64,000 nucleotides of DNA from Altererythrobacter sp. ZODW24 (GTDB lineage: Bacteria > Pseudomonadota > Alphaproteobacteria > Sphingomonadales > Sphingomonadaceae): positions 1-64,000 of the forward strand of contig NZ_CP031155.1 in assembly GCF_003344885.1 (NCBI RefSeq), written 5' to 3'. The notes beneath the pieces are model-generated. The model did no database searches. It worked only from the letters and a program-made list of their open reading frames with translations, and had not been told where the DNA came from. Shown here in pieces: positions 7,467 through 19,083 of this stretch; the first letter of the stretch is position 1, and every line of letters begins with the position of its first letter. Both the position numbers and the translations under genes were made by a program.

Positions 7467-9143
7467 CTATTGAACAGCCGAATTTGCCGCGCTGATCACC
7501 GCGCGAACGCTGGCGGTCGAAACGTCTTCGTCAATGCCTACGCCCCAGACTGTCCTGCCATCTTCTGTCTGGCATTGAACATAGGCTGCGGCTTGCGCGA
7601 GTGAGCCTTGTGACAGGGAGTGTTCCGAATAATCGCTGACTTCCAGCTCGAGTCCGAAGCCGTCGCGCAAAGTGGCGATGACCGAAGAGATCAGGCCGTT
7701 GCCGCGCCCCGTGACGCTCTGTGCCTTACCCTGAACTTCGATGGTTCCGGCGAACAGGCGCACACCGTCTGCGGTGCGTTTTTCTTCATATTCGACCAGC
7801 TGGAAATGCTTGCCCGTGGTTTGCACGTGATAGGCCATGCGGAAGGCCTGCCAGATATCTTCAGCATTGAGCTCGCGGCCAAGATCGTCCGCCATGCGCT
7901 GGACATGCGGGCTGAAATCGGCCTGCAGTTTCTTGGGCATTTTCAGCCCATGGCCCTGCTCGATAATCCATGCAAAACCGCCTTTTCCGCTCTGTGAATT
8001 AACCCGGATCACCGCCTCATAATCGCGGCCAAGATCGGCCGGATCGATGGGCAGATAAGGCACGCGCCACAACTCGTCATTCTGCTCGTCTTGCGCAGTG
8101 AAGCCCTTCTTGATCGCGTCCTGATGGCTGCCCGAAAATGCCGTGAAGACCAGCTCCCCGCCATAGGGATGGCGCTGGTGAACAGGCAGTTCGTTGCAAT
8201 ACTCAACGGTCTCGATCACGCGATCGATGTCGGAGAAATCAAGCTTTGGATCAATGCCCTGCGTGTACATATTGAGTGCCATGGTCACGAGGCAGCAATT
8301 GCCCGTGCGCTCGCCATTGCCGAACAGGCAGCCCTCGACGCGGTCTGCACCGGCCATCAGACCGAGTTCTGCGGCCGCCACGCCGGTTCCGCGATCGTTA
8401 TGGGTATGCAGGCTGATCACAGCCGCGTCGCGGTTAGGCAGGTTATTGCCGAAATATTCGATCTGATCGGCATAGATATTGGGCGTCGCTGCCTCGACCG
8501 TGGCGGGTAGATTGAAGATGATCGGGTGGTCAGGCGTTGGCTTGAGCACGTCCATCACCGCCTCGCAAACCTCCAGGCTGAAATCGATCTCCGCGGTTGA
8601 GAAAGTCTCTGGACTATATTCAAAATGCCAATCCGTATCGGGGCGTTTGGCCGCCTCGTCGCGCATGATTTTTGCACCGGTGATCGCGATTTCGCGCACC
8701 TGATCTTTCGACATGCCGAACACGATTTGCCGCCATGCCGGGCTGACCGCATTGTAGAGATGGACGATTGCCGATTTCGCGCCCGCGAGACTGTCAAAGC
8801 TGGTGCGGATCAGGTCTTCGCGCGACTGGGTGAGGACCTGCACCATCACATCATCAGGAATGCGGCCCGATTTGACGAGGCCAGAGATGAAATCGAATTC
8901 CGTCGCGCCTGCGCTGGGGAAACCAACTTCGATTTCCTTCACGCCAATTTCGAGCAGAAGATCGAAAAACCGGTTCTTCTTCGCCGCATCCATCGGGTCG
9001 ATGATCGATTGGTTGCCGTCGCGCAGATCGGTCGACAGCCAGCGGGGCGGGGAAGTGATAGTGCGGGTGGGCCATTGCCGGTTAGGCAAGTCGATTTGCG
9101 GGAAGGGCCGGTATTTGGTCGAAGGATCGCTGAGCATGGTCAT
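7467..9143 (-). CDS. leuA: 2-isopropylmalate synthase LeuA
   Basis: 558-aa enzyme condensing 2-ketoisovalerate with acetyl-CoA, the first committed step of leucine synthesis. LRDGNQS (40-46) and the HTHNDRGTG block (near 245) are the metal and acid-base sites of the HMGL-like barrel, and residues from about 430 onward form the LeuA allosteric dimerisation domain. The length fits the long LeuA2 type. It follows ilvC after a 197-bp gap that holds a leucine-rich leader peptide and pairing segments, so expression is probably set by leucyl-tRNA supply. Start is the ATG at 9143; a second ATG lies two codons later. Confidence 0.96.
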   Translation of the reverse strand: MTMLSDPSTKYRPFPQIDLPNRQWPTRTITSPPRWLSTDLRDGNQSIIDPMDAAKKNRFFDLLLEIGVKEIEVGFPSAGATEFDFISGLVKSGRIPDDVMVQVLTQSREDLIRTSFDSLAGAKSAIVHLYNAVSPAWRQIVFGMSKDQVREIAITGAKIMRDEAAKRPDTDWHFEYSPETFSTAEIDFSLEVCEAVMDVLKPTPDHPIIFNLPATVEAATPNIYADQIEYFGNNLPNRDAAVISLHTHNDRGTGVAAAELGLMAGADRVEGCLFGNGERTGNCCLVTMALNMYTQGIDPKLDFSDIDRVIETVEYCNELPVHQRHPYGGELVFTAFSGSHQDAIKKGFTAQDEQNDELWRVPYLPIDPADLGRDYEAVIRVNSQSGKGGFAWIIEQGHGLKMPKKLQADFSPHVQRMADDLGRELNAEDIWQAFRMAYHVQTTGKHFQLVEYEEKRTADGVRLFAGTIEVQGKAQSVTGRGNGLISSVIATLRDGFGLELEVSDYSEHSLSQGSLAQAAAYVQCQTEDGRTVWGVGIDEDVSTASVRAVISAANSAVQ

Positions 9144-9187
9144 TTGGGGTTCTCGTAACTTTATCGCTGGACTGGGGATTGGTGATT

Positions 9188-9239
9188 GTCCCTTGAGCGA
9201 CCGCGTACCCGGAGCACGTCTAAAGTCACGCCCAAGGAC
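9188..9239 (-). promoter_or_regulatory. possible attenuator stem between leuL and leuA
   Basis: On the minus strand GTCCTTGGGCG (9239-9229), which covers the last codons of the leader peptide, can pair with CGCTCAAGGGAC (9199-9188), leaving one bulge and one G-U pair. A smaller hairpin, CGTGC/GTACG, sits in the loop. A ribosome finishing the leader would melt the 5' arm. No U-run follows, so this is not a standard intrinsic terminator and the control may work through Rho or translation. Pairing was found by eye. Confidence 0.4.
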
Positions 9240-9276
9240 GGGTTAGTCGTAGCAGCGATAGTTCGTTACGGATCAT
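9226..9276 (-). CDS. leuL: leuA leader peptide (leucine-rich attenuation peptide)
   Basis: A 16-codon reading frame on the minus strand, translated MIRNELSLLRLTRPWA. It contains four leucine codons in seven positions, three of them the rare CTA. It is preceded by AAAGGTGAG at 5-6 nt spacing, a better ribosome site than leuA itself has. It lies between ilvC and leuA, 82 bp before the leuA start. Clustered rare leucine codons directly ahead of a leucine biosynthetic gene are the hallmark of ribosome-mediated attenuation. Too short for ordinary gene finders. Confidence 0.72.
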   Translation of the reverse strand: MIRNELSLLRLTRPWA

Positions 9277-9284
9277 GACGCTCA

Positions 9285-9309
9285 CCTTTGCCGGAAATTA
9301 CGGCAAAGG
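9285..9309 (-). promoter_or_regulatory. perfect 9-bp inverted repeat over the leuL promoter and ribosome site
   Basis: CCTTTGCCG and CGGCAAAGG flank a 7-nt loop. On the minus strand the loop contains TAATTT, a possible -10 with TTGTGG 15 nt upstream, and the distal arm contains the leuL Shine-Dalgarno AAAGG. In a read-through transcript from ilvC the hairpin would hide that ribosome site; as DNA it could be an operator. The lack of a following U-run makes a terminator for ilvC unlikely. Confidence 0.4.
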
Positions 9310-9340
9310 CAAGCGCCACAAGTTGATCGTTGATTGAAGC

Positions 9341-10915
<1,575 letters not shown>

Positions 10916-10916
<1 letters not shown>

Positions 10917-12682
10917 CAGACAAGTGCCTTTGCTTCATCGTCCATGGTGCCGCTGGCGACATCGCCCGGCATCAACATATCGGTATGCGCTGCGCCGCTA
11001 GGGATCATCGGGAAGCAATTCGCGTCCTTTGAAACCTGACAGTCGACGATCACCGGCCCGTCATGCGCCATCATCGCTTCAATGCCAGCGTCGAGCTCGC
11101 TTTCATTCGTTATGCGAATACCCTTCCAGCCGTAAGCCTCGGCCAGCGCCACGAAATCGGGCAAGCTATCGGAATAGCTGTTGGAATACCGGCTTTCATA
11201 GGTCAGTTCCTGCCACTGGCGGACCATGCCCATATATTCATTGTTGAGGATGAATATCTTGACCGGCAGGCGGTATTGGCTGGCAGTGCCAAGTTCCTGA
11301 ATATTCATCTGGATCGAAGCCTCTCCAGCGATATCGATCACCAGCGCATCAGGATCACCCAATTGCGCGCCGATGGCTGCCGGAAGCCCGTAGCCCATTG
11401 TGCCAAGCCCGCCGCTGGTGAGCCACTTGTTCGGTCCGAAGAACCCGAAATATTGCGCAGCCCACATCTGGTGCTGACCAACCTCGGTCGTGATGATCGG
11501 ATCTTTGTCTTTGGTCAGGGCAAACAACCGCTCCACAGCCTTCTGCGGCATGATCTCGTCAGGCTTGTCCGTGAAGGCCAGCGAGTCACGCGCGCGCCAT
11601 CCGGCAATGCGGGACTGCCATTCGCTAAGGTCTCGCGGTTTGCGATTGCCCCATGATTCGATCAACTGTTCAAGAACTGTCGTGCAATCACCCACGATGC
11701 CGAGTTCAACCGGAACAATCTTATTGATCGAGGCACGGTCGATATCGATGTGAATTTTCTTGGAATCGGGCGAAAAGGCATCAAGCCTACCTGTCACGCG
11801 GTCGTCAAATCGCGCGCCGATGCTCACCATCACATCGCAGCGATTCATCGCCAGATTGGCCTCATAAGTGCCATGCATACCCAGCATGCCTAGCCAATCG
11901 GGATGGTCGGCTGGAAAAGCGCCAAGACCCATCAACGTCGAAGTAACTGGCACGCCGGTCAGTTCTTGCAGCTTACGCAGCAATTCCGATGCCTTGGGGC
12001 CGGAATTGATGACCCCACCGCCAGTATAGAAGATCGGTGCTTCGGCATTTGCGATCATCTCCACAGCAGCGGCGATCTCGTGATCTTCGCCAGCCATCCG
12101 CGGTTGGTAGCGCGATGAGGCTAGCGGCGATGCAGCATTCTCCGCGTCCCATTCGGCCAGCGCAACTTGTACGTCCTTGGGAATATCGACCAATACAGGG
12201 CCGGGGCGACCGGTCGTGGCGATGCGGAATGCTTCGGCAATCGTGGGACCAAGCGCTGCGGGGTCTTTCACGAGGTAATTATGCTTCGTGCAATGGCGCG
12301 TGATGCCGATTGTGTCGGCTTCCTGAAACGCGTCAGTGCCGATCAGGCCGGTGGCGACCTGCCCGGTGATGATGACCATCGGGATCGAGTCCATGAAGGC
12401 GTCGGCAATTCCGGTAACCGCATTGGTTGCGCCGGGGCCGGAGGTAACAAGAACAACGCCTGGCTTGCCGGTCGAGCGGGCATAGCCTTCGGCGGCATGG
12501 GCCGCACCAGCTTCTGCGCGCACGAGAATATGGCGAATGCGTGAATCCTCGAACAACTCGTCATAAATTGGAAGAACGGCGCCACCCGGATAGCCGAATA
12601 CGAATTCGACGCCCTGCTGGACGAGGCTTTCGACCAAGATCTGTGCGCCGCTGCGCTCTGTTATCGTTGTATCGTCCGACAT
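10916..12682 (-). CDS. ilvB: acetolactate synthase large (catalytic) subunit
   Basis: 588-aa thiamine-diphosphate enzyme making acetolactate or acetohydroxybutyrate from pyruvate. The catalytic glutamate of the pyrimidine domain is E57 ([15 protein letters not shown]), and the cofactor motif reads AGEAS...NNEYMG. The usual metal-binding GDG is GEA here, a conservative Asp-to-Glu change that leaves an acidic residue in place. FAD-linked central domain present; length normal. First gene of the ilvB-ilvN-ilvC cluster, 104 bp downstream of miaA on the same strand. Confidence 0.95.
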
Positions 12683-12711
12683 GGGATGTCCCGGATTTCC
12701 TAAATAAATGC

Positions 12712-12738
12712 GGCCCGGTGCTTCATCTGCTCCGGGCC
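12712..12738 (-). terminator. hairpin between miaA and ilvB (terminator or attenuator)
   Basis: On the minus strand GGCCCGG and CCGGGCC form a 7-bp GC stem around a 13-nt loop, followed by GCATTTATTT, a broken T-rich tract. A TTGACA at 12780-12775 lies upstream, but its -10 region at the proper distance is poor. The hairpin could end the miaA transcript or attenuate the ilv operon. I found no leader peptide rich in Ile, Val or Leu here. Confidence 0.4.
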
Positions 12739-12786
12739 ATCAATGAATGACGCGTTACGGATATGAATATATCGTGTCAACTTCTA

Positions 12787-13743
12787 TTATTGTAATAATC
12801 CTTCAAAATAGTTATCTAAAGCGCAATTATGAGACTCGTCCGTGGGCCATGTTTCCGGTGGTTGGTTGCGGAACCATGTGTATTGCCGTTTCGCATATTG
12901 GCGTGTGGACAGCTGGCCCGCCTCGACCATAGCCTCGCGGGTGATGTCATTGGCTAGCCAGCTTGCAATTTCTCGCACGCCGATCGCACGCATGACGGGC
13001 AGGGCGGGGTCTAGATTGCGTGCTGCCAACGCTTGCACCTCCTCGACCGCGCCGTTTTCCAGCATTGCCTCGAACCGCGCATCGCATCGCGCCTGCAATT
13101 CTGTGCGATCAGGGCGTAGGATCAGCGGATAAAGCGCCACATTGTCCTTTATCCCGCCGGCCATTTCGCTGTGCCATTCCGTCATGGTCTTGCCGGTCGA
13201 GCGAACGACCTCCAGCGCGCGGCATGTGCGGGAAGTATCCGCAGGGGCGAGGCGCGACGCGGCGTCGGGGTCCTCGACCTCCAGCGCGTTACGGGCAGCT
13301 ACCTGATCCAGTGCGCGCACCTGTTCTCTTATAACTGGGTCAATTTCAGGGATCGGCGCAATCCCGTCGAGCAATGTCCGCATGTAGAGGCCAGTGCCGC
13401 CAACGAGTATCGGGACGCCGCCGGATGACTGGACGTCGGCGATGTCATCCTTCGCCACCGCGGCCCAGTCTGCCGCAGAGCAAGCCGTCGCGCCATCCCA
13501 ACTTCCGAACAGACGGTGCTCGATGCCACCCATTTCTTCTTCGGAGGGCCGCGCGCTGAGCACCGACAGGTCGGCATAGACCTGCGCGCTGTCGCAATTA
13601 ATTACGACGCCTTTCGTCCCACCTGCTTCCACAGCTTGAGCCAGCCGAACCGCCAAATGACTCTTGCCGCTCGCGGTTGGCCCTGCAATGAGCGCCAGCG
13701 GCGGTTTCTCGCTGGGTTCTTTCGGAGTTTCGGGCATGCTCAT
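12787..13743 (-). CDS. miaA: tRNA dimethylallyltransferase MiaA
   Basis: 318-aa enzyme adding a dimethylallyl group to A37 of tRNAs reading codons that start with U. The P-loop GPTASGKS is at residues 21-28 and the DSAQVY block follows near 46. The tRNA-binding [11 protein letters not shown] and the C-terminal [12 protein letters not shown] block are present. The frame stays open far upstream across serB, but that region is antisense to serB; the ATG at 13743 (or 13737) gives normal family length. Its start overlaps the serB start on the other strand. Confidence 0.93.
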   Translation of the reverse strand: MSMPETPKEPSEKPPLALIAGPTASGKSHLAVRLAQAVEAGGTKGVVINCDSAQVYADLSVLSARPSEEEMGGIEHRLFGSWDGATACSAADWAAVAKDDIADVQSSGGVPILVGGTGLYMRTLLDGIAPIPEIDPVIREQVRALDQVAARNALEVEDPDAASRLAPADTSRTCRALEVVRSTGKTMTEWHSEMAGGIKDNVALYPLILRPDRTELQARCDARFEAMLENGAVEEVQALAARNLDPALPVMRAIGVREIASWLANDITREAMVEAGQLSTRQYAKRQYTWFRNQPPETWPTDESHNCALDNYFEGLLQ

Positions 13744-14620
13744 TGCGCGGCTGATAGCAGATGTCGACAGGCTGGAAACACGCCTAGATGAAGTCAGCGC
13801 TGCTTTGTCCGCTAAAGATATACCTATTGCCGAGGTTGCAATGCTCGAATCTTGCGGGGATGTGCTGCAATTGAGCCTGCCGCATGGCGACGCTGATGCA
13901 TTGCGCGCCATCCTCCACGCGAATTTTTCGCCTTCCGATGTGCTGGTGAGCGAAGAGCCAATCCGCGTCCCGCAACTGCTGGTGTCGGACATGGATTCGA
14001 CCATGATCCAGGCCGAGTGCATTGATGAATTGGCAGACTTCGCAGGGTTAAAGGACAAGATTTCTGCCATCACCGAACGGGCGATGCGCGGGGAGATACC
14101 CTTTGAGGCCGCGTTGCGCGAGCGTGTGGCCTTGCTCGCCGGATTGGACGAAGGCGCGATTGACCGCTGCCTTGCCGAACGTATTGATCCGATGCCGGGG
14201 GCAGAGACCTTGATCGCAACATTGCGAGCAAAAGGGTGCCGCACGGTTTTGGTCACTGGCGGCTTCCACCATTTCGCTGATCCCGTGGCCGAACAGATCG
14301 GCTTTGAGCGGGCAGTGGGTAACCGGCTGGCGGTGTCAGGCGGGGTGCTGACGGGCGAGCTTGATGGTCCGATCAGTGACGCCTCGACTAAAGAGGCGGC
14401 GTTGCACGAAGAGATGGCCAGCCTTGGCGAGGCGGCAGTGTCGCTTGCGCTGGGCGACGGTGCGAACGACATTCCCATGTTGCAGGCGGCCAATTTCGGC
14501 CTCGCATTCGCTGCCAAGCCGATAGCGCGTGAAGCGGCGGATGGATGGATCGATCGCGGCAATCTGACTTCGGTGCTGAAACTACTGGGTATTCCGCAAT
14601 CAGAATGGGTTGCAAAATAA
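13736..14620 (+). CDS. serB: phosphoserine phosphatase SerB
   Basis: 294-aa HAD-superfamily phosphatase releasing serine from phosphoserine. Motif I is DMDST (85-89, nucleophile D85), motif II is LVTGGF, and motif III with the metal aspartates is [10 protein letters not shown] in the C-terminal third. The first ~75 residues are the ACT-like N-terminal region of this SerB type. I use the ATG at 13736, which leaves 8 bp of overlap with the divergent miaA start; an upstream ATG at 13664 lies inside miaA coding sequence. Confidence 0.93.
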   Translation: MLIARLIADVDRLETRLDEVSAALSAKDIPIAEVAMLESCGDVLQLSLPHGDADALRAILHANFSPSDVLVSEEPIRVPQLLVSDMDSTMIQAECIDELADFAGLKDKISAITERAMRGEIPFEAALRERVALLAGLDEGAIDRCLAERIDPMPGAETLIATLRAKGCRTVLVTGGFHHFADPVAEQIGFERAVGNRLAVSGGVLTGELDGPISDASTKEAALHEEMASLGEAAVSLALGDGANDIPMLQAANFGLAFAAKPIAREAADGWIDRGNLTSVLKLLGIPQSEWVAK

Positions 14621-14677
14621 GACTGGACTTGTCGCGGTTAGCGCGTTATTAACACCAATGTTAGTAAGGATGGAATC

Positions 14678-15502
14678 ATGACACAGCCACTTGCAAGCTC
14701 ACCCATCGGAACCGCCGCCGAAACCGGCCCGGACGGTACATTGCTATTCCACCCTGACCGTCCGATTTTGAAAAAGCGCCCGCTTAAAGCGTGGGGCCAT
14801 TTCCGTGAGCTGCTGAAAGACAAAGAGAACACCGCTGAAGTGTTCAAGATCTTTGAATCGCTGCCAGCCAATGATTTGAAAGACCGCGCACGCGACTTCA
14901 ATCTCAGCGAAGCAGGCCAGCGCATCCGTGCGGCTGAGCCTTACCTCCCACCCATTCTCGACGATCATGATGCTTTGCGCGAACTGCCTGAAGGCAGCGT
15001 CGCGCATGCCTATCTGCATTTCATGGAAAGCCAGGGGTTGAGCGCAGCTGGGCTCGTCGCTGAATATGACGATTTCATGGGTGATCGCCCACTGTTTGGC
15101 GATTTGTTCGAATGGTATCTCAACCGCTACCGCGACACGCATGATTTGCTCCACGTGCTGACCGGCTACAGCCGCGATGCGCTGGGCGAACAATGCGTAT
15201 TGGCATTCACTTATGGCCAGAATGGCGGCCTTGCGAACCTGTTTATCGCCTATGCTGGCGGCTTGAACATGCGTCAGACTATTGAAAGCGAAGCACCTGT
15301 GATTGCAGCGGTTCGTGAAGCGCAAAAGCAGGGCAAGGCCTGCCCGCGTATCGCCGACTTGCCGATCCGCGAGCTACTCGCGCGGCCGCTGGATGAGGTT
15401 CGGGCGGAGTTTAACATCACGCCGCCGGTGACCTATGAAAAATGTCACGCGATTTGGAAGTCGGAAGGTATCGACCCGTACGATTTGCTGCTGACAGCCT
15501 AA
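14678..15502 (+). CDS. COQ4-like ubiquinone biosynthesis protein
   Basis: 274-aa member of the Coq4 family, implicated in assembling the ubiquinone synthesis complex and in ring modification of the quinone head. The zinc motif HDxxHx11E is exact: HDLLH at 155-159 and E171. The rest is all-alpha. ATG at 14678 follows GGATGGA-type purine sequence, 57 bp after serB. Its stop overlaps the stop of the convergent nitroreductase by 4 bp. Confidence 0.85.
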   Translation: MTQPLASSPIGTAAETGPDGTLLFHPDRPILKKRPLKAWGHFRELLKDKENTAEVFKIFESLPANDLKDRARDFNLSEAGQRIRAAEPYLPPILDDHDALRELPEGSVAHAYLHFMESQGLSAAGLVAEYDDFMGDRPLFGDLFEWYLNRYRDTHDLLHVLTGYSRDALGEQCVLAFTYGQNGGLANLFIAYAGGLNMRQTIESEAPVIAAVREAQKQGKACPRIADLPIRELLARPLDEVRAEFNITPPVTYEKCHAIWKSEGIDPYDLLLTA

Positions 15503-16197
15503 AGCCAGCTGGCGATCTGCGTCAGAGGCTTTTTCTTCAGCGCGTGTTCGGGAACCGTCGCATCAGGCGAAGCGTGACCCACCACCACGATCATCAGCGG
15601 TTTTTCATCCTTCGGGCGCTCGCAAATATCGCGCAGGAAACCCATCGGCGATGGCGTGTGCGTTAATGTCGCAAGGCCCGCTTCATGTAGCGTCGAAATC
15701 AGCATCCCGCAGGCGAGGCCTACGCTTTCATTGACGTAATAATTCTGCGTCTCGCCATCTTCCTCGATGCCGCCCTTGCGCTGGGCAAAGCAAACGATCA
15801 GCCACGGCGCGGTTTCGAGGAACGGTTTCTTGTCATCGGTGCCAATCGGATCAAGCGCGCCGAGCCATTCTTCGCTCGCTTTGGGCTTATCGCCATCCGC
15901 GCCATAGAACCGCCGCTCCTCAGCCTCCGCGGCCTCACGAATGGCGCGCTTCTTTTCGGGTGAGCCGACCACAGCAAAGTGCCAAGGCTGATGGTTCGCG
16001 CCATTGGGCGCAGTGCCGCCAGCACGAATGGCGTTTTCGATCACTTCGCGCGGGACAGGCTGGTCAGTGAAGTCGCGGCAAGAACGGCGGGTTTTCAAAC
16101 GCTCGAAAGCGGCGCTGGCGCGCGCGATGCGCTCGTCATCCGAGAGTTCGGGTAGCTTCGGGTAGGGCTGAAAACCCTCGCTCAAGTGGCCATCCAA
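15499..16197 (-). CDS. nitroreductase family protein
   Basis: 232-aa FMN-dependent oxidoreductase of the nitroreductase superfamily. [20 protein letters not shown] (near 37-56) is the FMN-binding N-terminal signature, and [16 protein letters not shown] (near 71-86) is the second. The central insert, about 100-140, is hydrophilic. It could reduce nitro compounds, flavins or halogenated rings. Its ATG at 16197 lies 16 bp inside the 3' end of purL, so the two are probably cotranscribed and coupled. Confidence 0.86.
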   Translation of the reverse strand: MDGHLSEGFQPYPKLPELSDDERIARASAAFERLKTRRSCRDFTDQPVPREVIENAIRAGGTAPNGANHQPWHFAVVGSPEKKRAIREAAEAEERRFYGADGDKPKASEEWLGALDPIGTDDKKPFLETAPWLIVCFAQRKGGIEEDGETQNYYVNESVGLACGMLISTLHEAGLATLTHTPSPMGFLRDICERPKDEKPLMIVVVGHASPDATVPEHALKKKPLTQIASWL

Positions 16198-18389
16198 TCG
16201 CGGAAGAAACTGTCGCTGGCCTCGCGGAGGTCGGTGAGTGACACATTGGCCAGCTCTTTTTCGCCGTCGCTAACTTTGATGGATTGGGAGCCGGTTACGC
16301 CAATCCATTCAAAAGGAATATCTGTTTCGCCGAAAACTTCGTAATTGGGACACGTTACAATGTAACGTGCTTGATCCTCGCCGAAGCATTCGTCGCTAAC
16401 GAGCCAGAGAGCCTCAACGCCTATGTTTCCGGCCAGCGCCATCTCCGCGATTGCTACCAAGGCTCCACCGTCGGACACGTCATGCACAGCGGTCACTTTA
16501 CCCTCGGCAATTAAATTCCGAATAAGGCTTCCCATTTCCAGCTCTTCTTGCAAATCGACAGGTGGCGGATTTCCGCGCTTTTCGCCATGAACTTCTCGCA
16601 GCCACGTTGATTGTCCAAGGTGCTCTCTTGGGCTCCTGCCAATCAAAAGAATGTCTTGCTTGTCCTTGAATGCCATCGTCGCCATCTTGGAGTAATCCTC
16701 CAAAATCCCGACGCCGCCAATTGCGGGGGTTGGCAAAATCGCGCTGCCGCCGCCGGTGGCCTTGCTCTCATTATAGAGCGACACGTTTCCGCTCACGATC
16801 GGGAAGTCAAGCGCGATGCAGGCTTCGCCCATGCCTTCTAGGCAGCCGACGAATTGCGCCATGATTTCGGGGCGCTGCGGGTTGCCGAAATTGAGGCAGT
16901 TGGTGATCGCCAGCGGACGTGCACCGACGGCGCAGAGGTTGCGATACGCTTCCGCCACCGCTTGTTTGCCGCCCTCGTAAGGATCGGCATAGCAATAGCG
17001 CGGCGTGCAATCGGTGGTCATTGCCAGCGCCTTGCTCGTGCCATGCACACGCACAACTGCCGCGTCACCGCCAGATTTCTGAAGCGTATCCGCGCCGACC
17101 TGGCTATCATATTGCTCCCAAATCCAGCGACGGCTGGCGAGGGCAGGGCTGGCCATCATTTTCAACAAATCCGCGCCAATGTCAGTGCTTTCGGGAATAT
17201 CGCCGAGCGGCTTTACGCCCGCCCAAGCTTTGTATTCTTCCTTCGATACATAGGGCCGCTCATATTCCGGCGCTTCATCAGCCAATGGCCCGAGCGGGAT
17301 GTCGCAAACGGTCTCGCCTTCGAAGGTCAGTTCCATGCGCTGCGTATCGGTGACTTCGCCGATGACCGCGAAATCAAGCTCCCACTTCGTGAAGATCGCT
17401 TCGGCCATGGGTTCTTTGCCCGGCTTCAGCACCATGAGCATCCGCTCCTGGCTTTCCGACAGCATCATCTCGTAAGGCGTCATGCCTTCTTCGCGGCAGG
17501 GGACAGCGCTCATGTCGAGGCGGATGCCGGTCTTGCCGTTGGTCGCCATTTCAACGCTGGAGGAGGTCAGGCCCGCTGCGCCCATATCCTGAATCGCCAC
17601 GATGGCATCGGTCGCCATCAGCTCCAGACAGGCCTCAATTAGAAGCTTTTCCACGAAGGGATCGCCGACCTGCACGGTGGGGCGCTTTTCCTCGATGTCA
17701 TCGCCAAAATCGGCGCTAGCCATCGTTGCGCCGTGAATGCCGTCGCGGCCGGTCTTTGATCCCACATAGACAATCGGATTGCCCACGCCTGTCGCCGCGC
17801 TGTAGAAAATCTTGTCCTGATCCGCGACGCCCACGGTCATCGCATTCACGAGGATATTGCCGTCATAGGCCGGGTCGAAATTCGTTTCCCCGCCGACAGT
17901 CGGCACGCCCACGCAATTGCCATATCCGCCGATGCCCGCGACCACGCCTTGGACAAGATGCTTCATCTTGGGATGTTCCGGGCGGCCAAAACGCAAGGCG
18001 TTGAGATTGGCGATTGGTCGCGCGCCCATAGTGAACACATCGCGCAAAATACCGCCAACGCCCGTCGCCGCGCCTTGGTACGGCTCGATATAGGACGGGT
18101 GGTTGTGGCTCTCCATCTTGAAGATGGCGGCCTGATTATCGCCAATGTCGATTACGCCGGCATTCTCGCCCGGGCCGCAGATTACCCAAGGGGCTTCCGT
18201 CGGCAGTTTTTTCAGATGGAATCGCGAAGATTTATAGCTGCAATGCTCCGACCACATGACCGAGAATATGCCGAGCTCGACCATATTCGGCTCGCGTCCC
18301 AGCGCGTGCAAGACACGCTGATATTCTTCTTCGTTGAAACCGTGCTGTTCGACGACTTCTGGGGTGATTTCGGATGTTGGCTGAACCAT
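16182..18389 (-). CDS. purL: phosphoribosylformylglycinamidine synthase subunit PurL
   Basis: 735-aa ATP-dependent subunit of FGAM synthase, the fourth step of purine synthesis. The short PurL form needs separate PurS and PurQ, which are not in this window. Visible blocks are EHCSYKSSR near residue 50, the ATP/substrate blocks [11 protein letters not shown] and [14 protein letters not shown], and the duplicated AIRS-like halves. Length fits the short type. Start is the ATG at 18389, preceded by GGCTCGCCC-like sequence without a strong ribosome site. Confidence 0.96.
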   Translation of the reverse strand: MVQPTSEITPEVVEQHGFNEEEYQRVLHALGREPNMVELGIFSVMWSEHCSYKSSRFHLKKLPTEAPWVICGPGENAGVIDIGDNQAAIFKMESHNHPSYIEPYQGAATGVGGILRDVFTMGARPIANLNALRFGRPEHPKMKHLVQGVVAGIGGYGNCVGVPTVGGETNFDPAYDGNILVNAMTVGVADQDKIFYSAATGVGNPIVYVGSKTGRDGIHGATMASADFGDDIEEKRPTVQVGDPFVEKLLIEACLELMATDAIVAIQDMGAAGLTSSSVEMATNGKTGIRLDMSAVPCREEGMTPYEMMLSESQERMLMVLKPGKEPMAEAIFTKWELDFAVIGEVTDTQRMELTFEGETVCDIPLGPLADEAPEYERPYVSKEEYKAWAGVKPLGDIPESTDIGADLLKMMASPALASRRWIWEQYDSQVGADTLQKSGGDAAVVRVHGTSKALAMTTDCTPRYCYADPYEGGKQAVAEAYRNLCAVGARPLAITNCLNFGNPQRPEIMAQFVGCLEGMGEACIALDFPIVSGNVSLYNESKATGGGSAILPTPAIGGVGILEDYSKMATMAFKDKQDILLIGRSPREHLGQSTWLREVHGEKRGNPPPVDLQEELEMGSLIRNLIAEGKVTAVHDVSDGGALVAIAEMALAGNIGVEALWLVSDECFGEDQARYIVTCPNYEVFGETDIPFEWIGVTGSQSIKVSDGEKELANVSLTDLREASDSFFRDWMAT

Positions 18390-18422
18390 GGGCGAGCCTT
18401 TAGCGAGGCACGCGGGGAGTCG

Positions 18423-19079
18423 CTAGCCCCGAGCCCTCCGATGGACGCGGGTTCTCCCCACCCAGATTGCAATGAGCGTGACAATTGCGAATGAGAGCAG
18501 CGCCGTGAGGTACAGTTCGGGTCCAGTTTCAGTCGGCTGCGGACCAAACCAGTTGATGCTTTGGAAGGCGAGAAGGACCGCCCCCAGAATAATGACCGGC
18601 CCGACAGGTCCGCGCATTCGTTTGTGATACCAGAAAAGCGCACCGAAGGTGATCGCAAGCTCGAGAGGAATCACGATGAACGGGTAGTCCCAAAGACCGA
18701 AACCCAGTTTGTTGTCTCCACCTGCCAGCGTCAGGTCAGGGCGGTGAACAATCAGGTCGAGCACCCAATGCGAAACCACCACTGCAGACCCTATCATCGC
18801 GCTACCGAAATCGCGGGTGAGGATCATAAGGAGAAGTCCGAAGAGCAGCGCCCAGCCGAGCGTTCCCACCAGACTGTGGGTAAATGGCATATGGTAGAGG
18901 TCCATCGGGTTCATCGCGGTGATGCCGGGCACCAACCGCATCTTCTCCACGCCAATTGTCGCTAGAAAGAAAAATCCCCAATCGACCAGCTGTGCGGCGA
19001 TGAAGAGCATGCCCAATTTGGGCGCGCGAGGGGCGGCGGCTGCCGCAGCGAGGGCAGGCGCCCAGTGTCCAATAAACAT
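18423..19079 (-). CDS. integral membrane protein, YdjM/metal-dependent-hydrolase-like
   Basis: 218 aa with about six membrane segments. HMPFTHSLVGTLGW and VVSHWVLDLIVHRPDL carry histidines and aspartates spaced as in membrane-bound YdjM-type putative hydrolases (H..HS, SHW.LD..VH). Function is unknown. It starts 5 bp after the end of the DUF2177 gene upstream (read on the minus strand), so the two form a small operon of membrane proteins. Confidence 0.65.
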   Translation of the reverse strand: MFIGHWAPALAAAAAAPRAPKLGMLFIAAQLVDWGFFFLATIGVEKMRLVPGITAMNPMDLYHMPFTHSLVGTLGWALLFGLLLMILTRDFGSAMIGSAVVVSHWVLDLIVHRPDLTLAGGDNKLGFGLWDYPFIVIPLELAITFGALFWYHKRMRGPVGPVIILGAVLLAFQSINWFGPQPTETGPELYLTALLSFAIVTLIAIWVGRTRVHRRARG

Positions 19080-19083
19080 CTGC

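Noticed and set aside
13744-14562. Upstream extension of miaA to 591 codons
   Set aside because: The extension is antisense to serB, which has all its catalytic motifs; MiaA proteins are about 300-320 aa.
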